Below are positions 60,601 to 64,000 of a DNA stretch of 64,000 nucleotides, piece after piece. The stretch covers positions 41,620 through 105,619 of the forward strand of contig JANMYM010000014.1 in assembly GCA_031382085.1 (NCBI GenBank), in the 5' to 3' direction. Each line of letters begins with the position of its first letter. Position 1 is the stretch's first letter. The translations under genes were made by a program, and so were the position numbers. Below the pieces are notes generated by a model. The model made no database searches. It worked only from the letters and a program-made list of their open reading frames with translations, and had not been told where the DNA came from. The stretch comes from UBA964 sp031382085 (lineage in GTDB: Bacteria; Pseudomonadota; Gammaproteobacteria; Steroidobacterales; Steroidobacteraceae).

Positions 60601-63383
60601 GCCGTCGGCTGCCACGCGGGTTGGTACAGCATCTGCTCGGCGCTGACTGCGCGGCGCGATCCGTCGGGCAACCTGGCGCGACCGGCACCCAGACCCGAGC
60701 CGGGCTCCACCCAGCAGCGCACATGATCAAATGCGTAGGTTGGCAGTGGCACGAGCCGCCGGTTCTGTGCGCCGTAGAATTTGCGCCAACCGACAACAAC
60801 GCCGCGAGCCCAGAGGCGACCTAACGAACCTAACATGTGGCCGAGATCATCGGTTTTCTCGTCGGCCTGGCGCATCGAATTGACCAGCGTCGAATTCGCG
60901 CTCTTCGCAGGATGCATGCCCGCCAGCGATGCCAGCGTTCGACCGGGCCCAACCTCAAGCAATGCAAATTCCTGAGCTTGCAGCAGCAGCTGCACACCCT
61001 GCGAAAACCGCACGGTATTGCGCAGGTGGCGCACCCAGTAGTCCGGGTCGGTGGCTTCGGCGACCGTTATCCAGTCGCCGGTCAGATTCGACACGAAGGG
61101 CACGGATGGCGCCTGCAGCCGAATCGAGCGCAGGTAGTCGCCGAAAGGCACGAGAATGCTCTCGAGCATCGACGAATGCGCCGCGACCTCGATCCTGACA
61201 CGGCGGCACCCCACGCCGCGGCTCGCCAGCTGCTGCTCCAGCGTCGCAATGGCCGCTATCGGGCCCGAGGCAACCGACAACCCGGGCGCGTTCGCAGCCG
61301 CCAGGCTGAGCTCGGTGCCCAGCAGCGGCCGCAAATCATCCTCGCCAAGCTCAACACCTAACATCAGGCCGGCGCCGACGGTTTCGAACAAACGGCCGCG
61401 CAGCGCGACCAGGCCGAGCGCATCGCGCAGTGACAGGACACCGGCGATGCAGGCAGCCGTATTCTCGCCCATGCTGTGACCGATCATCGCGGCAGGTTCG
61501 ATGCCCCACGACTGCCACAAGCGGGCCTGCGCATACTGGGTGGCGAACAAGGCCGGCAGTGTCCGGCTGGGTCGCTCGAGCGCCGCTGACGCGGCCTGCA
61601 TCGCGTCCGGTCCATCCGGGAACATCAGTGCGCGCAAATCAAAATCGATGAATTCCCGAAACAGCGCCAGGCACTCATCGACCGCGTCGCGATACACGGT
61701 TTCCGCTTCGTACAGGTCGCGACCCATGCCGGGATATTGCGCACCGCCGCCTGCAAACATGAAGGCCACTTTGCATTCCGACGTCGCGGCATCGTGGATC
61801 ACCAGTGACTCACGCGCCGACTGATCAAGCGCGGCCACCGCGCCGTTGCTGCTGTCCACCAGCAGCCAGGCGCGCTTGCGAAATGCCTTGCGGCCGACGG
61901 CGAGCGTAAAGGCGGCATCCGCAAGGGACGAGGCGTCGTCGTTGGCATGCGACTCAAAATAGCGTGTCAAACGATCGCGAAACCGCAACACCGAAGTTTC
62001 ACTGCGCGCCGACAGCACCAACAATTCTTTTCTGCGGCCAGGCCCCGTGGCCTCGCGACGCGGCGCCTCCTCGAGAATCAGGTGCGCATTGGTGCCACCC
62101 ACGCCGAGCGAACTGACACCCGCACGCAACGGGCCGTGGCTTTTCCAGTGCTGCAGCGACTGGTTGACGTAAAACGGGCTGTCCTGGAAATTGATCGCCG
62201 GATTGGGCGCCGTGTAGTGCAGGGTCGCCGGCAGGTGCCGATGCTGCATGGCTAACAGCACCTTGAAGACGCTGGCAATACCGGCAGCCGTATCGAGGTG
62301 GCCGACGTTGGATTTGACCGAGCCGATGCCACAACGGTTGCGACCACCCGCCGCCGCGCCGTAAGCCTGGAGCAGCGCCGCCACTTCAATCGGATCCCCA
62401 AGCTGGGTCCCAGTGCCGTGCGTTTCAATGTAGGTGACAGTCTGCGGATCGATGCCGCCGATCGCGAGCGCTTCACGAATCGCCGCCGTCTGACCATCCA
62501 CGCTCGGCGCGAGATAGCTCACTTTGCCGGCGCCGTCGTTATTGACCGCCGATGCCTTGAGCACGCCGTAGATATGATCGCCATCGGCCAGTGCGGTATC
62601 GAGACGCTTCAGCACCGCGACGCCAACGCCACTGCCGAACACCGTGCCGCCCGCGCTGGCATCGAACGGGCGGCAATGGCCATCGCGCGACAGAATTTCG
62701 GATTCCTTGAACAGGTAGCCGTGGCGATGCGGAAGTTCTATGGTGACGCCCCCCGCCAGCGCGATGTCGCACTCGCCCGACAGCAGGCTTTGCGCGGCGG
62801 CGTGAATAGCCACCAGCGACGTTGAGCAGGCGGTCTGGATGTTGACGCTGGGACCCTTGAGATCGAAACAGTACGAGGCCCGTGTAGCGAGAAAGTCCTT
62901 GTCATTGCCCGTATGACGCAGCAGGAAGAAACCCACTTCAGCTAACAGGTCCGGGTTGGTCAGGAGATTGGAGGCGAGATAGAGGTTATGGCCGGAACCG
63001 GCGAAAACGCCAATGGCCCCGGCGTAACGAACCGGATCGCAGCCCGCGTCCTCCAAAGCCTCCCACGCGCACTCGAGGAACTGGCGATGCTGCGGATCCA
63101 TGACGCGGCCGTCGAGCGGACTCAGGCCAAAAAAACCGGGATCGAACTGTTCCATGTGCGGCAGGAACATGCCTGCTTTCACGTAATCCGGATTCGACAG
63201 CTGTAAGTCCGGAACGCCAGCGGCGCGCAAGTCGGCGTCGCTCAACTCCGTCCGCGCCTCGCGTCCGTCCTTGAGCAATTCCCAGAATTCCTCCGTGTTG
63301 GACGCGCCCGGGAAACGGCAGGCGACGCCGATCAATGCGACGTCGTTGGCTGCGATCTCGGTTGCTGTCTGGGGTGTGCTCAT
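57600..63383 (-). CDS. Type I polyketide synthase, KS-AT-KR-DH-ACP
   Basis: A 1927-residue synthase. KS (about 12-440): Cys186 in TACSTSL, His322 in THGTGT and His362 in NVGH. AT (about 535-880): nucleophile Ser637 in GHSMGE and AAHSSML; extender unit not assigned. KR (about 1145-1320): GGTGGLG, Ser1293, Tyr1307, Asn1311, followed by DH (about 1360-1640): His1393 in HRLTNGAALIP and Asp1556 in HPALLD. Residues about 1730-1815 resemble the C-terminal subdomain of adenylating enzymes with the NGKVDR lysine motif lost. ACP (about 1820-1890): Ser1854 in GGHS. KR before DH reverses the usual order. No enoyl reductase or thioesterase. It should add one reduced extender to a starter, perhaps taken from the NRPS. 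Confidence 0.93.
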   Translation of the reverse strand: MSTPQTATEIAANDVALIGVACRFPGASNTEEFWELLKDGREARTELSDADLRAAGVPDLQLSNPDYVKAGMFLPHMEQFDPGFFGLSPLDGRVMDPQHRQFLECAWEALEDAGCDPVRYAGAIGVFAGSGHNLYLASNLLTNPDLLAEVGFFLLRHTGNDKDFLATRASYCFDLKGPSVNIQTACSTSLVAIHAAAQSLLSGECDIALAGGVTIELPHRHGYLFKESEILSRDGHCRPFDASAGGTVFGSGVGVAVLKRLDTALADGDHIYGVLKASAVNNDGAGKVSYLAPSVDGQTAAIREALAIGGIDPQTVTYIETHGTGTQLGDPIEVAALLQAYGAAAGGRNRCGIGSVKSNVGHLDTAAGIASVFKVLLAMQHRHLPATLHYTAPNPAINFQDSPFYVNQSLQHWKSHGPLRAGVSSLGVGGTNAHLILEEAPRREATGPGRRKELLVLSARSETSVLRFRDRLTRYFESHANDDASSLADAAFTLAVGRKAFRKRAWLLVDSSNGAVAALDQSARESLVIHDAATSECKVAFMFAGGGAQYPGMGRDLYEAETVYRDAVDECLALFREFIDFDLRALMFPDGPDAMQAASAALERPSRTLPALFATQYAQARLWQSWGIEPAAMIGHSMGENTAACIAGVLSLRDALGLVALRGRLFETVGAGLMLGVELGEDDLRPLLGTELSLAAANAPGLSVASGPIAAIATLEQQLASRGVGCRRVRIEVAAHSSMLESILVPFGDYLRSIRLQAPSVPFVSNLTGDWITVAEATDPDYWVRHLRNTVRFSQGVQLLLQAQEFALLEVGPGRTLASLAGMHPAKSANSTLVNSMRQADEKTDDLGHMLGSLGRLWARGVVVGWRKFYGAQNRRLVPLPTYAFDHVRCWVEPGSGLGAGRARLPDGSRRAVSAEQMLYQPAWQPTALLRSRSLESARILLVGGGHRLTSLLADVMSAQAAEVRVVTAGKTNDWAQLLDSLEKSGWQPTHIVHALALDLPAGTDAGAGHRALAFDSLFLLAQCAANQDWQRLSWTVLTPQAVSVGAERVRSPLGALALGPVSVLPHENPGWRWRMIDVEAVESGGLPPARLADQIWAEISDESPPARAPDIVALRGAGRFVRRFVRFAGQPSQYGLDTAVRDRGVYLITGGTGGLGLAAARMLASQPAVTLILLARHALPERQYWQSLVDAGSPDAALLETLLELESRGATVRLETGDVTDATRMRELAASVRKEFDVLHGILHTAGVLQDALLTDKDLEQALRVLAPKVSGTLVLADAFGDLLQDWFVAYSSTSAFIGLPGQIDYAAANAFMDAYASSAREVRWRFVAVNWPVWREVGMAATAARGGKAPRLPAGVPTAHPLLQRRCEQSATMREYATLFDVAKFWMLHEHRLTNGAALIPGSGFMEIARAAFQEGGDPQQAMEFEAVSFEFPFVVGDRQSRLLRAQLALRPDGADFKLLSEQFGEQVTHVAGTARSRPFVAERLDIGAIRGRCNRGAQSFSDPEHHPFMNFGSRWESLRGVHVGSGEALIELALDAALADELEVYRLHPALLDMATAGAQVIIDNYVPMEDFYVPIGYRRLHFSGRLPEKCVSHVVLRPSGGPHQHDVVIFDVRIADLQGAVCLIAEGFSMRRLPDPAAFRRSAEVIEAIEPPSLKRTLALGIDAADGLAALAEILRSGVPGQILVSPYQPDHLQAELLAAALPKAVLAAPRHDPDADPVIPAVEKILGGCRMVDKVVVRSFLDGNEETRLVAYFLPHFAAYTTLGAVRNFARQNLPADRIPQQFVEIDTLDVGADGLIVRTSQRDPLAPIDKYSAPRTSTEKLLARIWQDALGVDRVGLADNFFDLGGHSLISTRVIIQAQKRLGVRLDQATMVLNTLEQISKDIDTRVAAAGVAAPTAANKPADNRRGLLASIFGQRSGGAQ

Positions 63384-63480
63384 TTTCCGACAGTTGCAAC
63401 CTGAACTGGCTGCTGGCTAGGTTACCTTGTTTGACAAAATCGTTAGCGAACCGGGCCACATAATGCGGTTCAGGCGATGA

Positions 63481-63499
63481 AATGCTGCTATGCAGCATT
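63481..63499 (-). terminator. 8-bp perfect stem-loop after the asparagine synthase gene
   Basis: AATGCTGC (63481-63488) pairs with GCAGCATT (63492-63499) around a 3-base loop, just beyond the asparagine synthase stop. Only a short T-run follows on the minus strand. It might attenuate transcription into the PKS gene; a second inverted repeat, GAACCG/CGGTTC (63448-63453, 63466-63471), lies nearer the PKS start. Confidence 0.35.
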
Positions 63500-63505
63500 C
63501 CTCGA

Positions 63506-64000
63506 TTATGTAACGGTAGGCAGGTGCCCGACCCGTGCCTCGCCGTCGATAAACTGACGCTGCCAGATCTCAAGATTGAGCAGCAGCCACAGTCGTTCGG
63601 AATGGTCGGCCCCCGCTGCATGCTCGGCCACCAGCGAGCGGACGGCCTCGGGCTCAAACAGCCCGCGCGCAAGCGACCGGGTACTCAGCAGGTGCTCCTG
63701 CACCAGCGGCTGAAAATCGGTCCGCAGCCAACGCGCCAGCGGCACCGGGAAGCCCATTTTCTTGCGGGTCAGGATTTCATCGGGCAGCAGGCCCTTCATG
63801 GCCTCCCGGAGCACGCGCTTGGTGGTCAGGCCCTGGAGTTTCAAATGATCGGGCAGCGCCGTTGAGAATTCCACCAGCTTGTGATCGAGGAACGGCACCC
63901 GGCTTTCGATCGATGCCGCCATGCTCATCTGGTCCTGCTTCATCAGCAACTCGTGCAGGTAGGTTTTCAGGTCCGAGTACAGCATGCGCTGCAGCAGGCT
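63506..64000 (-). CDS. asnB: Asparagine synthase (glutamine-hydrolysing), C-terminal part
   Basis: The final 165 codons; the frame is open at the window edge. SDLKTYLHELLMKQDQMSMAASIESRVPFLDHKLVEF is the synthetase-domain active-site block of AsnB-type amidotransferases, and LLPDEILTRKKMGFPVPLARWL the conserved C-terminal block. Such enzymes are common in natural-product and exosortase-A gene clusters, where they amidate carboxyl groups of peptides or polyketides. The 122-bp gap to the PKS has a stem-loop; same direction, so probably one operon. The cluster continues beyond the right edge. Confidence 0.9.
   Translation of the reverse strand, partial: SLLQRMLYSDLKTYLHELLMKQDQMSMAASIESRVPFLDHKLVEFSTALPDHLKLQGLTTKRVLREAMKGLLPDEILTRKKMGFPVPLARWLRTDFQPLVQEHLLSTRSLARGLFEPEAVRSLVAEHAAGADHSERLWLLLNLEIWQRQFIDGEARVGHLPTVT

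Overview
The window is GC-rich (about 62-63% by eye) chromosomal DNA from a Gram-negative bacterium. TonB-dependent receptors, a SrkA kinase, a GlrK/QseG/GlrR-type three-gene set, Tat-targeted redox proteins, lipoproteins and polyphosphate glucokinase together suggest a gammaproteobacterium near Steroidobacterales/Xanthomonadales. That placement is inference; no rRNA or marker gene is present. I recognised no tRNA, rRNA, CRISPR array or full-length insertion sequence. Genes are tightly packed and many starts and stops overlap by four bases (ATGA/GTGA).

Layout. 1-7.4 kb: 3'-truncated TonB receptor, divergent DmeF-type metal exporter, an unpartnered aldehyde-oxidase-type molybdenum hydroxylase subunit, an S9 peptidase and a small coupled protein. 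7.4-12.1 kb (minus): membrane LytTR regulator, SMP-30-like protein and PEP carboxylase, chained almost without gaps. 12.3-16.7 kb (plus): TonB receptor, serine beta-lactamase-like hydrolase and DUF1838 protein. 16.7-21 kb (minus): MacB-like efflux operon (HlyD-type adaptor, ATPase, two permeases). 21-33 kb: NmrA-like protein, DUF5916 outer-membrane protein, quinone oxidoreductase, secreted subtilase, polyphosphate glucokinase, DUF11 surface protein, then an enoyl-CoA hydratase/methyltransferase/FAH operon. 33.1-38.6 kb: a probable extracytoplasmic flavin redox neighbourhood: Tat-exported FAD reductase, FMN-binding protein, ApbE flavin transferase, four-helix membrane protein and a Tat-signal methyltransferase. 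38.5-46.6 kb: aromatic-ring-type monooxygenase, GCS2 ligase, N-formylglutamate amidohydrolase, two lipoproteins (one an HExxH peptidase), SrkA and GalE. 46.6-50.1 kb: histidine kinase, coiled-coil lipoprotein and GlrR-like regulator whose AAA+ domain has lost Walker B and GAFTGA residues. 51.3-64 kb (minus): a PKS/NRPS operon with asparagine synthase and two alpha/beta hydrolases, running off the right edge.

Two kinds of dispersed non-coding element are visible. Family A (127 bp, 18-bp terminal inverted repeats, plus one 48-bp right-end fragment) and family B (a 280-290 bp palindromic core in two copies, one bounded by 13-bp perfect inverted repeats) sit at gene ends, and family A supplies the stop codons of flanking genes.

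The least ordinary parts are the biosynthetic operon (formyltransferase start, luciferase-like monooxygenase inside the adenylation domain, PKS with KR placed before DH), the degenerate GlrR, the flavinylation neighbourhood with its Tat-signal methyltransferase, and the element families.
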